Shown here: positions 46,384 to 56,453 of the stretch, one piece after another
Layout of the letters: every line of letters begins with the position of its first letter
Numbering within the stretch: the stretch's first letter is position 1
DNA from: Aureibaculum algae
GTDB taxonomy: Bacteria; Bacteroidota; Bacteroidia; Flavobacteriales; Flavobacteriaceae
NCBI RefSeq assembly: GCF_006065315.1
Contig: NZ_CP040749.1
Coordinates: 4,238,001-4,302,000, forward strand
Length of the DNA: 64,000 bases
Direction: 5' to 3'
Notes under the pieces: model-generated
What the model saw: only the letters and a program-made list of their open reading frames with translations
Told to the model about the DNA's origin: nothing
The model's database searches: none
Translations under genes and position numbers: made by a program

Positions 46384-47154
46384 ATGGCTACAACAATACC
46401 TACTAAATACAATGCTCCGGCGTTAGATAAAGGCTTAGATATTATCGAATATTTGTCGGCTGAAGGAATTCCTTTAACCCAAGCGGAGATTGCAAACGGT
46501 ATTAACAAAACACCGAGTGAAATTTATAGAATGTTGGTTTGTTTAGAAGAAAGAGGTTATGTAATTAGAGGTTCAAATGCAGGAAAATACCGTTTATCAT
46601 TAAAAATGTATAGTCTTTCTCACAGACATACTCCTTTTGATGAATTAAAAAGAGTAGCTCATTTTCCGATGCAGTCGTTGTCTGAAACCACACGACAATC
46701 TTGTCATTTAAGTATTATGAACAATGACCAACTACTTATTATTTCACAAACAAGAAGTCCAAGCGCTGTTTCACTTTCTATTGAAGAAGGAACTCATTTT
46801 CCTATATCTATGACAACTTCTGGCAGAGTACTTTTATCTATGTTTTCTGAAGATGTAAGAAAAGATATCTTATCAAGAGATCCCCATTTTAAAAAATGGA
46901 GCAAACAAGAACAAGACGAGCTATATCAATGTGTTGCACAAGCAAAAGCTGATGGATACCGCCATTCAAATAGCGCACTAACAAGTGGAGTTACTGATTT
47001 AGCTATTCCTATCGGCTTAGATGATTCTGATTTACGTGCTGTTTTGGCAGTTTCATTATTTACTTCAAGCTTACAAAATGAATTAAATATTGAATCTATT
47101 TTAAAAGCTATGAAACATACACAACAAGAAATTAACAAGTTAATAGGAGGCTAA
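46384..47154 (+). CDS. IclR family transcriptional regulator
   Basis: 256 residues. The winged helix (residues about 10-70) shows YNAPALDKGLDIIEYLSAEGIPLTQAEIANGINKTPSEIYRMLVCLEERGYVIR. The effector domain follows (SCHLSIMNNDQLLIISQTRSP, TSGRVLLSMFSED, GVTDLAIPIGLDDS). IclR proteins bind sugar acids, acyl or aromatic acids and repress divergent operons. The gene is divergent from the RhaT operon, and a palindrome lies between them, so it probably controls both sides. Confidence 0.93.
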   Translation: MATTIPTKYNAPALDKGLDIIEYLSAEGIPLTQAEIANGINKTPSEIYRMLVCLEERGYVIRGSNAGKYRLSLKMYSLSHRHTPFDELKRVAHFPMQSLSETTRQSCHLSIMNNDQLLIISQTRSPSAVSLSIEEGTHFPISMTTSGRVLLSMFSEDVRKDILSRDPHFKKWSKQEQDELYQCVAQAKADGYRHSNSALTSGVTDLAIPIGLDDSDLRAVLAVSLFTSSLQNELNIESILKAMKHTQQEINKLIGG

Positions 47155-47628
47155 TTTAAGAGTAAAAAAAGGTTAAATTAGTTTGTTTCTCTCCTTTTAC
47201 CATTGTTCAGTTTATGTCTAGTTTTATTTAGCTGTTATTTATATATAAACTTTATTTTTACTTATGAACTTTTTAAAACCGTTGTGCTTTATGTTTTAAC
47301 ATCCAAAGTTCTCCAAATTATTGATAATTAATAAATCAATTAAATTCTAAAACATTAAATATAAATTACTTAAGCTCAAATCGTGAAAGAATATTAAAAG
47401 TATTAGTATATAAAATCAATTATCTTAAAAATTTTATGGCGTAAATAAACGACTATACTTTAGTTTGTGACAAAGATTATTTTTCATGTAATATGCTGTT
47501 CAATTTGTTTTAAAGTAGTGAAATTAGGTTAAATGCACTCAAGAAGAACAATTAAAATAATAATAACAACCAGTCTTATATATTTAAAAAAAGAATAGAC
47601 CAAACCTAAATTAACTAAAACTATTAAA
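47155..47628. other. Intergenic region before the sugar porter operon
   Basis: 474 bp, AT-rich, without a convincing gene, RNA or hairpin. It should hold the promoter of the plus-strand run; candidate -7 boxes near TACTTTAGTTTG (about 47456) miss the consensus spacing by one base. Confidence 0.4.
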
Positions 47629-49188
47629 ATGTCGAATAAACAAATTTACATTATACGGATTGCAGCCATTGTCGCATTGGGTGGATTTTTATTAGGATTT
47701 GATGCTTCTGTTATTTCAGGAGTTGTAAAATTTATTGAACCTGAGTTCAACCTTTCAAAATTACAATTAGGTTGGGCTGTGAGTTCCATAACACTTACTG
47801 CTGCTTTTGGAATGATTATAGCTGGTCCGATGAGTGATAAACACGGAAGGCGAAAATTATTAAAATATGCTGCTCTTTTATTCACAATTTCAGCTGTTGG
47901 TTCAGCATTAGCGGGAAACTTCTTTTGGTTAATTATTTTTAGAATGATTGGTGGGCTGGCCGTTGGAGCAGCTCTAATTATTGCACCAATGTATATCGCA
48001 GAAGTTGCACCAGCAAAAAGAAGAGGTCAATTGGTTTCTTTTAACCAGTTGAATATTGTTATTGGAATTTCATTAGCTTTTTTTACAAATTATTTAATCC
48101 TCAAATGGGGAAGTTCAGATGCTGCTTGGGCAGAATCACTCGGCTTAGGTAAATGGAACTGGAGATGGATGCTAGGTCTAGAAGCTGTACCAGCAATTTT
48201 ATATTATTTATGTTTATTTATTGTACCAAGAAGTCCAAGATGGTTAATGGTTCATAATAAAAAGGAAGAAGCACTCGAGGTTATGAAAAAAGTGGTTTCC
48301 GATGAGGAAGCTAAAATTCAAATACAACAAGTTGAACAAAGTATTTCGGAAGATAAAAACAAAGAAAAATCAAAGCTTCGTGATATTTTTAAACCATCTA
48401 TGAGAAAAGTAATTATCATAGGATTGGTTGTCGGAATTTTTCAACAAATAGTAGGTATTAACGCTGTTCTGTTTTATGCGCCAATGATTTTTGAACAAAC
48501 AGGTATTGGTACAGACGCTTCTTTTATACAAGCCGCCTTGGTTGGTGTTACCAATTTAGGTTTTACAATTGTAGCTATTTTAACTATTGATAAATTTGGG
48601 AGAAAACCTTTATTAATAATAGGTATGGCAGGAATTGCAGTTTGTTTATTTCTGTTAAGTTATGGGTTTAGTGAAGCTACTTACACCTTGAATCAAGAAG
48701 CTATTGCAAATCTTCCTTCAGAAATAAATAAAGAACAACTTATTCAACTTCAAGATAAAGTATTTGATAATGATTTAGATTTTAAAGCCGCAATTGTACA
48801 TACTTTAGGGGTTGAAAACGCAAAAATACACGAAGCAACACTTGTAACAGCTTCTGCAAAAATGAATACCTTACTAATTCTAATTGGAATTATTGGTTTT
48901 GTTGGTGCCTTTGCAATGTCCATTGGACCTGTTATGTGGGTATTATTTTCAGAATTATTCCCAAATAGAATTAGAGGAATCGCTATCTCTTTTGTTGGAT
49001 TAGTAAACCTTGCTGTAGCTTTTTTAGTGCAGCTGCTATTTCCTTGGGAACTTTCCATATTAGGAAACACAATGACTTTCTTACTTTTTGGAATTTTTGC
49101 CGTTATTGGATTTGGATTTATCTGGTTTAAAGTACCTGAAACCAAAGGGAAATCATTAGAGGAATTGGAAAAATTGTTAATAAAATAA
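47629..49188 (+). CDS. Sugar porter family MFS transporter (sugar/proton symport type)
   Basis: 519 residues with twelve helices. Sugar porter signatures: GFDASVISG in helix 1, DKHGRRKL loop, PRSPRWLM after helix 6, GINAVLFYAP in helix 7 and PETKGKSLEELE at the end. An insert of about 60 residues between helices 9 and 10 (NQEAIANLPSEINKEQL onward) is larger than in XylE/GalP but is known in Bacteroidota versions. It imports a monosaccharide at the inner membrane. It opens the plus-strand operon. Confidence 0.92.
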   Translation: MSNKQIYIIRIAAIVALGGFLLGFDASVISGVVKFIEPEFNLSKLQLGWAVSSITLTAAFGMIIAGPMSDKHGRRKLLKYAALLFTISAVGSALAGNFFWLIIFRMIGGLAVGAALIIAPMYIAEVAPAKRRGQLVSFNQLNIVIGISLAFFTNYLILKWGSSDAAWAESLGLGKWNWRWMLGLEAVPAILYYLCLFIVPRSPRWLMVHNKKEEALEVMKKVVSDEEAKIQIQQVEQSISEDKNKEKSKLRDIFKPSMRKVIIIGLVVGIFQQIVGINAVLFYAPMIFEQTGIGTDASFIQAALVGVTNLGFTIVAILTIDKFGRKPLLIIGMAGIAVCLFLLSYGFSEATYTLNQEAIANLPSEINKEQLIQLQDKVFDNDLDFKAAIVHTLGVENAKIHEATLVTASAKMNTLLILIGIIGFVGAFAMSIGPVMWVLFSELFPNRIRGIAISFVGLVNLAVAFLVQLLFPWELSILGNTMTFLLFGIFAVIGFGFIWFKVPETKGKSLEELEKLLIK

Positions 49189-49197
49189 TTTCATCTC

Positions 49198-51033
49198 ATG
49201 AAAAAATATCTAATTATAATAAGTTTTCTAATCTCCAATTTCATAATAGCTCAAAATGATGAATTGTTGAGATTGCCAGCAAACATTCAACCAGAAGATC
49301 GGATTTGTTTCGCCATGTATACTGTACATGAAAACACATTAAAACTAACAGCACAATTCAATCCAATCAGAAATTTTGAAGCATTTGAGGCTTCACTTGA
49401 AATTGAAGAAAATGGAAAATGGGTTAAAAAGGCCGAAGCAACTATCATCTACCCAGGATATACTGCTCCTTTTAGAGTTGAAAATTGGGATGACACTAAA
49501 GAATTTAAATACCGCGTAAACCACGAAAACAAAGCTTTTTATGAAGGAATCATAAAAAAGAATCCAATAGATAAGAATACTTTTGTAATAGCAGCTTTAA
49601 CTTGTAATTCAATTTACCCTAATCATGGTGGCGATATTTCAAAAGAAGATTTAGTTAGCAATATAAAATACTTAAATCCGGATTTAATTTTCTTTTCTGG
49701 AGATCAAGTTTATGACCATAGTGAACATTATTTATATTGGTTAAAGTTTGGTAGAGATTTTGGTGAAATATTACGAAACACACCTTCTGTAATTCTTCCG
49801 GATGATCACGATATTGGTCACGGTAATCTTTGGGGACAAGGAGGAAAAAAAGCGGATTCAAGACGAGGAATTTCAGGTGGATATTACATGTCTCCAGAAT
49901 ATGTAAAAGAAGTTGAACGCGCACAAACAAGCCATTTACCCGATCCTTTTGACCCAACTCCTGTTGAACAAGGAATTGGAGTTTATTATACCGATTTAAA
50001 ATGGGGAGGAATGAGTTTTGCAATTTTAGAAGATCGAAAATTTAAATCTGGTTTGGATGAAATGGTAAAACACAATCCTGATATTTTTCCAAATGGCGGT
50101 TATGAGGCTATTTTTGATCCAAAAGTTGACACAAGAAAATTAGATGTTCCAGGAACCACTTTACTTGGTGAACGCCAATTAAAGTTTTTAGAAACTTGGA
50201 CTACAGATTGGGAAAATACTGAAATGAAAACTGTATTATCTCAAACCACATTTGCAATGGTTGATAATTACACAGGAAAATATGATAGAGAATTATTTGC
50301 CGATTTCGATTCAAATGGATGGCCTCAATCAGGTAGAAATAAAGCTTTAACGGTAATTAGAAAAAGTTTTTCACCAATGATTTCAGGTGATACACATTTA
50401 GGTACTTTATTTCAACACGGAATAGATGATTGGAACGATGCTGGTTATTGTTTTGCAACCCCCGCAATTGCTAATTTTTGGTTGCGATGGTGGGAACCAA
50501 ATGTTCCGGGTAAAAATAAATTAAAAAATGCGCCTTCATATACTGGGGAATTTTTAGATGGATTTAAAAATAAAATAACGGTAAAAGCTGCAGCAAATCC
50601 AACATTACCTGAAATAAAAGAAGGAGGATATCTTTCGACACGTGCTGCTGGTTTTGGTGTTGTTACATACAATAAAAAAGTTAGAACAATTACATTTGAT
50701 TGTTGGGCTAGAAACGTTGATATTTCAAAGCCAAATACAAAACAATATCCAGGTTGGCCAGTAACAATTTCACAAAAAGACAATTTTAAAATTGAAAAAG
50801 GCTATGAATTACCTCTGCTTAATATTTCAAAAAATAACCAAGTAGTTACTGTTAAAAATCAATTTACAAAAGAAGTTATTTCTTCAATTCGTATTAATGG
50901 AAACACTTATCAACCTAAAGTTTTATATCCTGGCAACTATTATATAGAAATAGGTGAGGGATTAAATAAAAAACGATTGCAAGAAATTGAAGCCAAAGCG
51001 AAAAATAAATCTACAATCCAAATAAATTTATAA
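49198..51033 (+). CDS. PhoD-like metallophosphatase / alkaline phosphatase D family, exported
   Basis: 611 residues with signal peptide (KKYLIIISFLISNFIIAQ). Metal ligands: ALTCNSIYPNHGG, FFSGDQVYDHSEHYLYW, LPDDHDIGHGNLWG and MISGDTHLG, in PhoD order. An Ig-like domain precedes the catalytic part (residues about 30-120). The family hydrolyses phosphomono- or diesters with Fe/Ca. Its place in a glycan locus suggests a phosphorylated glycan or sugar ester, but that is inference. It is 9 bp after the sugar porter and 4 bp before the GH50-like gene. Confidence 0.85.
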   Translation: MKKYLIIISFLISNFIIAQNDELLRLPANIQPEDRICFAMYTVHENTLKLTAQFNPIRNFEAFEASLEIEENGKWVKKAEATIIYPGYTAPFRVENWDDTKEFKYRVNHENKAFYEGIIKKNPIDKNTFVIAALTCNSIYPNHGGDISKEDLVSNIKYLNPDLIFFSGDQVYDHSEHYLYWLKFGRDFGEILRNTPSVILPDDHDIGHGNLWGQGGKKADSRRGISGGYYMSPEYVKEVERAQTSHLPDPFDPTPVEQGIGVYYTDLKWGGMSFAILEDRKFKSGLDEMVKHNPDIFPNGGYEAIFDPKVDTRKLDVPGTTLLGERQLKFLETWTTDWENTEMKTVLSQTTFAMVDNYTGKYDRELFADFDSNGWPQSGRNKALTVIRKSFSPMISGDTHLGTLFQHGIDDWNDAGYCFATPAIANFWLRWWEPNVPGKNKLKNAPSYTGEFLDGFKNKITVKAAANPTLPEIKEGGYLSTRAAGFGVVTYNKKVRTITFDCWARNVDISKPNTKQYPGWPVTISQKDNFKIEKGYELPLLNISKNNQVVTVKNQFTKEVISSIRINGNTYQPKVLYPGNYYIEIGEGLNKKRLQEIEAKAKNKSTIQINL

Positions 51034-51037
51034 CAAC

Positions 51038-53149
51038 ATGAAAACTCTAAAATTAGTTTCGATTATAGGTCTTGTATTAGTCTTTAGTTTTGTGAGTTGT
51101 AATAAAAAACAACCTAATAATTCTACAATTGACACATTAGTTCTATTTGATTTTGAGAATAATTTTGACGAATCTTTGGTTAAACCTCAAGATGCTACTT
51201 TCAAACTAATTAAGGAAGAAAAAAATAGCTTTATACAAGTTGACAACGGTTATACTTTAAGGGAAACTGGTGTTAAATTGGTGAGCTCAATAGAAAATCC
51301 TTGGAATTTAACGGGTTATTATCAAGTAAAAGCTGATGTTTCAAATACTGGAGACGAAATTATTCAAGTAGAACTTTTTGTAGGTAATGATCCAGACGGT
51401 TTAAAAAGATGGTATTGTTCAGATTATATAGATTTAAAACCTGGTGAAAGTGGTACCATCACAGTAGATTTAGCTTGGACTCCTTGGGTTTTTAAACCTC
51501 AATTAGATATTGTAGGCATGCGTGGAATTCCTGGGGCTTTAAAAACTGATATCAGTGCTATTCAAGAAATGGTTTTCTGCTCACGCTATGGAACACAACC
51601 AAATCAATTCACTATAGATAATATAAGAGCTGTTGGAAAATTAGAAGAAAGAAAACCAGATAATTTTTTCCCTTTTGTAGATGAATTCGGACAATACATG
51701 CATAAAGATTGGGAAGGTAAAATACATTCGGAAACTGAATTAAAAGATGCTGCTAAAAAAGAATTAGAAGAGCTTTCGAAAAACAGTGAACCAAAAGATT
51801 TAGGAACGTTTGGAGGATGGACTAAAGGACCTAAATTAAAAGCTACTGGATTTTTTAGAACTGAAAAAGTTGATGATAAATGGTGGATTGTAGATCCTGA
51901 AGGTTATATATTTTGGACTGCTGGTTTAAATTGTGTTGCTTCAGATGCTGTATTTACGGGTACAGATTTTAGAGAACATTATTTTGAAAAACTACCCAAT
52001 TCTGAAAGTGATTTTGGACAGTTTTATTCTATCGGAACTCATACTTCTCATGGTTTTTACAAAGGAAAATCACCTTTTAAAACGTATAATTTCTACCAAA
52101 GTAACCTCTTTAGAAAATATGGTGTTAATTGGCTAGAAAAATTCCAAGAAATGGCTCATTTAAGAATCAAAGATTGGGGAATGAACACTATTGGATTTGT
52201 GTCGGATTTTGGAGCAACAAGACAACAAAAAACACCATATGTTGGCTCCATTTGGATAAGAAATACACCAAAAATTGAAGGATCTGAAGGGTTTTGGGGA
52301 AAGTTTCACGATGTATTTGATCCAAATTTTAGAATTGCGGTAAAAAATTCTGTATTAGATCAAAAAGAAGGAGCTAACGATCCTTGGTGCATTGGATATT
52401 TTGTTGATAATGAATTGTCGTGGGGTCTATTAGGATCGCTTTCAATAGGAACTTTAAAAAGTAATGCTTCTCAACCAGCAAAAATTGAATTTATTAAAGA
52501 TTTAAAAGCAAAATATAGCTCTATTGAAAACTTAAATAATGTGTGGAAAACAAAACATACTTCATGGGGTGAGTTATTGAATGCTACTTTAGCCCCAAAT
52601 CAAGAAAATGCAAAAGAGGATTTAGTTGATTTTTACCAAAAAATAGCTGAAACATATTTCAGAATCATTAATGAAGAATTAAAAAAAGTAGCTCCAAATC
52701 AAAATTACTTGGGCTGTCGATTTGCATGGGCTAATAATGATATTGTCTTAACTGCAGCTAGCAAGTACTTAGACATTATGAGTTTTAATAAATATGAATA
52801 TTCTATTGAGCATTTCTCACTTCCAAAAGGTGTTGACAAACCTGTTATAATTGGAGAATTCCACTTTGGAGCATTAGATAAAGGAAGTTTTCACGTGGGG
52901 ATTAAAAAAGCAAAAGATCAGGCTGAAAGAGGTCAAATGTATCAAAATTATATTCAAGGAGCCTTAAGACATCCAAATATAGTTGGAGCTCATTGGTTTC
53001 AATATTTAGATGAACCAAATACTGGGCGATTTGATGGAGAAAATTATAACGTTGGATTTATTGATGTTTGTGATAACCCATATCCAGAATTAATAAAAAA
53101 AGTAAAAGAAACTACGTATTCAATGTATGACTACAGAACAAATAATTAA
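51038..53149 (+). CDS. GH50-like (agarase-type) glycoside hydrolase, lipoprotein
   Basis: 703 residues. A lipoprotein signal (IIGLVLVFSFVSC) has Cys21. A beta-sandwich domain (about 35-200) precedes a TIM barrel. Barrel motifs: VDEFGQYMHKDWEGK, KWWIVDPEGYIFWTAGLNCV, the likely acid/base Glu in GYFVDNELSWG, and the nucleophile Glu in VIIGEFHFGALDKGSFH. The last motif is characteristic of GH50 agarases and relatives in my memory. With no other agar enzymes nearby, it may act on a different beta-galactan or mixed glycan. Confidence 0.75.
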   Translation: MKTLKLVSIIGLVLVFSFVSCNKKQPNNSTIDTLVLFDFENNFDESLVKPQDATFKLIKEEKNSFIQVDNGYTLRETGVKLVSSIENPWNLTGYYQVKADVSNTGDEIIQVELFVGNDPDGLKRWYCSDYIDLKPGESGTITVDLAWTPWVFKPQLDIVGMRGIPGALKTDISAIQEMVFCSRYGTQPNQFTIDNIRAVGKLEERKPDNFFPFVDEFGQYMHKDWEGKIHSETELKDAAKKELEELSKNSEPKDLGTFGGWTKGPKLKATGFFRTEKVDDKWWIVDPEGYIFWTAGLNCVASDAVFTGTDFREHYFEKLPNSESDFGQFYSIGTHTSHGFYKGKSPFKTYNFYQSNLFRKYGVNWLEKFQEMAHLRIKDWGMNTIGFVSDFGATRQQKTPYVGSIWIRNTPKIEGSEGFWGKFHDVFDPNFRIAVKNSVLDQKEGANDPWCIGYFVDNELSWGLLGSLSIGTLKSNASQPAKIEFIKDLKAKYSSIENLNNVWKTKHTSWGELLNATLAPNQENAKEDLVDFYQKIAETYFRIINEELKKVAPNQNYLGCRFAWANNDIVLTAASKYLDIMSFNKYEYSIEHFSLPKGVDKPVIIGEFHFGALDKGSFHVGIKKAKDQAERGQMYQNYIQGALRHPNIVGAHWFQYLDEPNTGRFDGENYNVGFIDVCDNPYPELIKKVKETTYSMYDYRTNN

Positions 53150-53177
53150 AAATATCATAAATAAAATTATTAGATAA

Positions 53178-55667
53178 ATGAAAAATATAAGTCAAGAAGA
53201 GAAAGACTATCTCAAAGGAGACGGTGAAACATCTAACGATAAAATCGTGTTAGATCTTTCAGGAAGTAACTGGCAAATGGAAGGTATTAGACCCAATGAA
53301 GGTGTAAAAATTGGGTTTCATCAACTAAATTTTGATATCACAGGAGATTCATTTAACTGGGGTTTTGCAAAAGTACCTGGAGATGTTTATACAGATCTTT
53401 GGAGACAAGGTAGGATTGAAGATCCTCATTTTGGGAGAAATAGCCTAAAGGCAAAATGGGTTCCTGAAAATGAATGGTGGTACAAACGTCAGTTTGATGT
53501 TCCAAAAGAAATGGACGGGAAACGTATCCAATTGGTATTTGATGGTGTAGATTTTGGCTGTGATGTATATTTAAATGGTGAATTATTAGGAACACACGAA
53601 GGTATGTTTTCCCAATTTAAATTTGATGTCTCAAATACCATTCGTTTTGAACGTTTGCGCTTTGGAACTAATGTTCTAATGGTTCGTTTACATCCTGCTC
53701 CAAGACGTTATAGTCAAGTTGCTGGTAGAAAACCAGCTTGGCATGGTGATTACTGGGTAGCCTTGCCTCCAACTGGAATTTGGAAACCTGTTTACCTAGA
53801 AGCAATGGGAAATGTTACCATTGAAGATACGTATGTGAAATCATCTATTTTAAAAGATGATTTAGCAAAATTAGATATCGATATTGAATTAGAAAATCAT
53901 TTTGAGGATGAGCAAGAAGTTTTAATTGATATTGAAGTTGAAGGAAATAATTTTGAATCACAAACTTTTTCAATCAATACCAAAGCTAAATTATTAAAAA
54001 AAGGCACAAACAATTTAAATCTTTCATTAGATATTGACAATGCAAAATTATGGTGGCCTTGGGATTTAGGTGATCAAAATTTATATAATGCAACAGTTAC
54101 TATTTCTGATAAGAACGAACAAATTTTAGATACAACCACTACTACTTTTGGTATTAGAGAAGTAGAGATGGTACACAATCCTGGTTTTACATTAGATGAA
54201 GTTGAAAACCCTTGGACAGTTATGATTAATGGAAAACGTCATTTCATGCGTTCAGGAACTTGGGGTGGACCTCCAGATATTTTTATGGGTCGCGCGCATC
54301 CAAGTAAATATGTAGAATTAATCAGATTGGCTAAAGAAGCTAACTTTAATAATCTGCGTATTTTCGGTTGGCATCCAGAAGAAATTCCATTGTTTTATCA
54401 ATTATGTAATGAAGCAGGAATTACTGTTTGGCAGGATGTATTGCCATTGGCTAGTTTGTCGTTACCAAAAGATCAGGAATTTAAAGATGCAGTTTTTGCT
54501 GAAGCAATTTCATCGGTTAAAGCGCAACGTAATCATCCTTGTATTGTTTTACTTGAAGGTTCTGAAGAGTTATTTATGACGGCTTCTGATCCAGTTCACA
54601 ACTTACAATTTGTAAATGAATTGGGTGAGGCAATAAAACCTTATACTCCTCTTCATTTTATTCCTTCATCTCCTTTAAGTGATGAAGTTGGAATGAATTT
54701 AGGCTTCAAACCTAATGAAAGTTTCCACGCGAACGACTTATTTTATGGTGAAGGAGAATTTGTAATGGAAGATTATTTCCCTAGTTTAGATTATGCTGTA
54801 ATTCCTGAATTGGCAATTTCTTCTTGCCCAAATATTGAAAGTATTAAAAAGTTTATTCCCGCTGATGAAATTTGGCCTCCAGGACCAAGTTGGGGACATC
54901 ATTGGACAGATTTTGACGCATTAAGAACACTGAATTTTGAAGTTGTTGGAGATCAAAGTACAGATAGTTTAGAGAGTTTTGTAACTGCTACACAAATTGC
55001 GCAAGGAGCTATTTTTCAATATGCTTTAGAACATTTCCGGACAAGAAAACCTAAAACAAGTGCCATTTGTATTTGTCATTATATCACATTTGCACCAGAT
55101 ATGAAATGGGGAATTGTTGATTATTATCAAGAGAAAAAATTATCTTTTGATTATGTAAGAAAAGCTTATCAACCTGTTTTATTAACTATGAAACATTATG
55201 ATAGACGTTGGTTACCAGGTGAAGAATTCAAAGGTGAATTATGGGTAGTGAACGATTTATACAAATCATTCAACAACTCTAAAGCAACTATCAAATTTTT
55301 AGATAATAACAAAAAAGTTATCAAGGAAGAACAATTTGATTTTGCATCAATTGGAGGTGATAGTTCATCTAAATATATTGATGTTTCTTGTAAAGTACCA
55401 GGTGAAATTGGAGACAAGTTTTATGCTGAAATGACTTTGGTTGATGCTGAAGGCACTATTATATCTGAAAATGATTATATGATGTTGGTTGCTGACAAAA
55501 TAAAAGACAGAGCTGAGTTAAGAGCTATTGGATTAGAAGCTTTTAAAATTAAACAAAAATATGGTTGGGCAAATTACTTTAGATATTTCCCAGGATTGGG
55601 TGCTGAAGAAGGTCATTTAGAAGCTGATCAAAAAATGCCAATAGCAAGAGGTTTTGACACTAAATAA
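53178..55667 (+). CDS. GH2 glycosidase (mannosidase/glucosaminidase-like), cytosolic
   Basis: 829 residues, no signal peptide. Order: N-terminal sugar-binding domain (FAKVPGDVYTDLWRQGRIEDPHFGRNS), Ig-like domain, TIM barrel (NLRIFGWHPEEIPLFY), C-terminal domain. The acid/base region is HPCIVLLEGSEE, where mannosidases have WCGNNE; the nucleophile region is VIPELAISSCPN in place of SEFGFQS. The carboxylates are kept but the contexts differ, so substrate specificity may be new. It is about half identical to the exported GH2 at 60028. Confidence 0.85.
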   Translation: MKNISQEEKDYLKGDGETSNDKIVLDLSGSNWQMEGIRPNEGVKIGFHQLNFDITGDSFNWGFAKVPGDVYTDLWRQGRIEDPHFGRNSLKAKWVPENEWWYKRQFDVPKEMDGKRIQLVFDGVDFGCDVYLNGELLGTHEGMFSQFKFDVSNTIRFERLRFGTNVLMVRLHPAPRRYSQVAGRKPAWHGDYWVALPPTGIWKPVYLEAMGNVTIEDTYVKSSILKDDLAKLDIDIELENHFEDEQEVLIDIEVEGNNFESQTFSINTKAKLLKKGTNNLNLSLDIDNAKLWWPWDLGDQNLYNATVTISDKNEQILDTTTTTFGIREVEMVHNPGFTLDEVENPWTVMINGKRHFMRSGTWGGPPDIFMGRAHPSKYVELIRLAKEANFNNLRIFGWHPEEIPLFYQLCNEAGITVWQDVLPLASLSLPKDQEFKDAVFAEAISSVKAQRNHPCIVLLEGSEELFMTASDPVHNLQFVNELGEAIKPYTPLHFIPSSPLSDEVGMNLGFKPNESFHANDLFYGEGEFVMEDYFPSLDYAVIPELAISSCPNIESIKKFIPADEIWPPGPSWGHHWTDFDALRTLNFEVVGDQSTDSLESFVTATQIAQGAIFQYALEHFRTRKPKTSAICICHYITFAPDMKWGIVDYYQEKKLSFDYVRKAYQPVLLTMKHYDRRWLPGEEFKGELWVVNDLYKSFNNSKATIKFLDNNKKVIKEEQFDFASIGGDSSSKYIDVSCKVPGEIGDKFYAEMTLVDAEGTIISENDYMMLVADKIKDRAELRAIGLEAFKIKQKYGWANYFRYFPGLGAEEGHLEADQKMPIARGFDTK

Positions 55668-55672
55668 AAATT

Positions 55673-56437
55673 ATGTTTAATTACACAAAAATAGACAGAC
55701 TGGGGATTATCACTTTAGATAAATCCCCAGCTAATAGTTACGATGTCCACTTTTTTAATGAGTTTGAAACTATTTTAAACACCATTGAAAATGATAAAGA
55801 CGTCGCCGTTGTTTTACTAAAAAGTGGCATTCCTAAATTTTTCTGTGCGGGTGCAGACATCAAGGTTTTTGCCAGTAACACCGTTGAAGAAAACAACAAA
55901 ATGGTGGCTATGGCAAATAAAATAGCGACAATGATTAGTTCAAGCTCAAAAATATTTATCGCTTTTTTAAACGGTCACACATTAGGTGGCGGATTAGAAT
56001 TAGCCGTTGCTTGCGATATTCGTTTGGCTTCAAACAAAAAATTTCTAATCGGTTTACCTGAAGTAAAACTAGGGTTAATGCCTGGCAATGGAGGTATTCC
56101 ACGACTCGTAAATGCAGTGGGGCATTCATATGCATTTGAAATGGTTATTTCAGGAAATCCAATCAATTCCGAAGAAGCATTTAGAATTGGACTCGCTCAT
56201 AAATTATACAACGTAGAAACTGCTGAACAAGAAGCGTTGGAATATGCAAAAAACCTTTCCAAAGGACCAAAAATAGCAATGGCAACTATCAAACAAACTT
56301 TTGCCGAAGGAGTTGGAAAAAGGACACAAGATTTCCTTCAATTAGAAACTAAAATGGTTAAAAATCTTTACGACACTTTTGATGCGAAAGAAGGATTTCA
56401 ATCATTTATAGAAAAACGCGAACCTAAATTTGAATAA
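55673..56437 (+). CDS. Enoyl-CoA hydratase/isomerase (crotonase family)
   Basis: 254 residues. The CoA site CAGADIKVF and the oxyanion/catalytic segment NGHTLGGGLELAVACDI and GLPEVKLGLMPGNGG are present, and both glutamates that act in crotonase hydratases are kept. It would hydrate an enoyl-CoA to a 3-hydroxyacyl-CoA or catalyse a related CoA reaction in the cytosol. It is 5 bp after the GH2 gene and 16 bp before an aldehyde dehydrogenase, so it is part of the sugar operon rather than a fatty-acid cluster. Confidence 0.9.
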   Translation: MFNYTKIDRLGIITLDKSPANSYDVHFFNEFETILNTIENDKDVAVVLLKSGIPKFFCAGADIKVFASNTVEENNKMVAMANKIATMISSSSKIFIAFLNGHTLGGGLELAVACDIRLASNKKFLIGLPEVKLGLMPGNGGIPRLVNAVGHSYAFEMVISGNPINSEEAFRIGLAHKLYNVETAEQEALEYAKNLSKGPKIAMATIKQTFAEGVGKRTQDFLQLETKMVKNLYDTFDAKEGFQSFIEKREPKFE

Positions 56438-56453
56438 ATAAAATATACCAACT

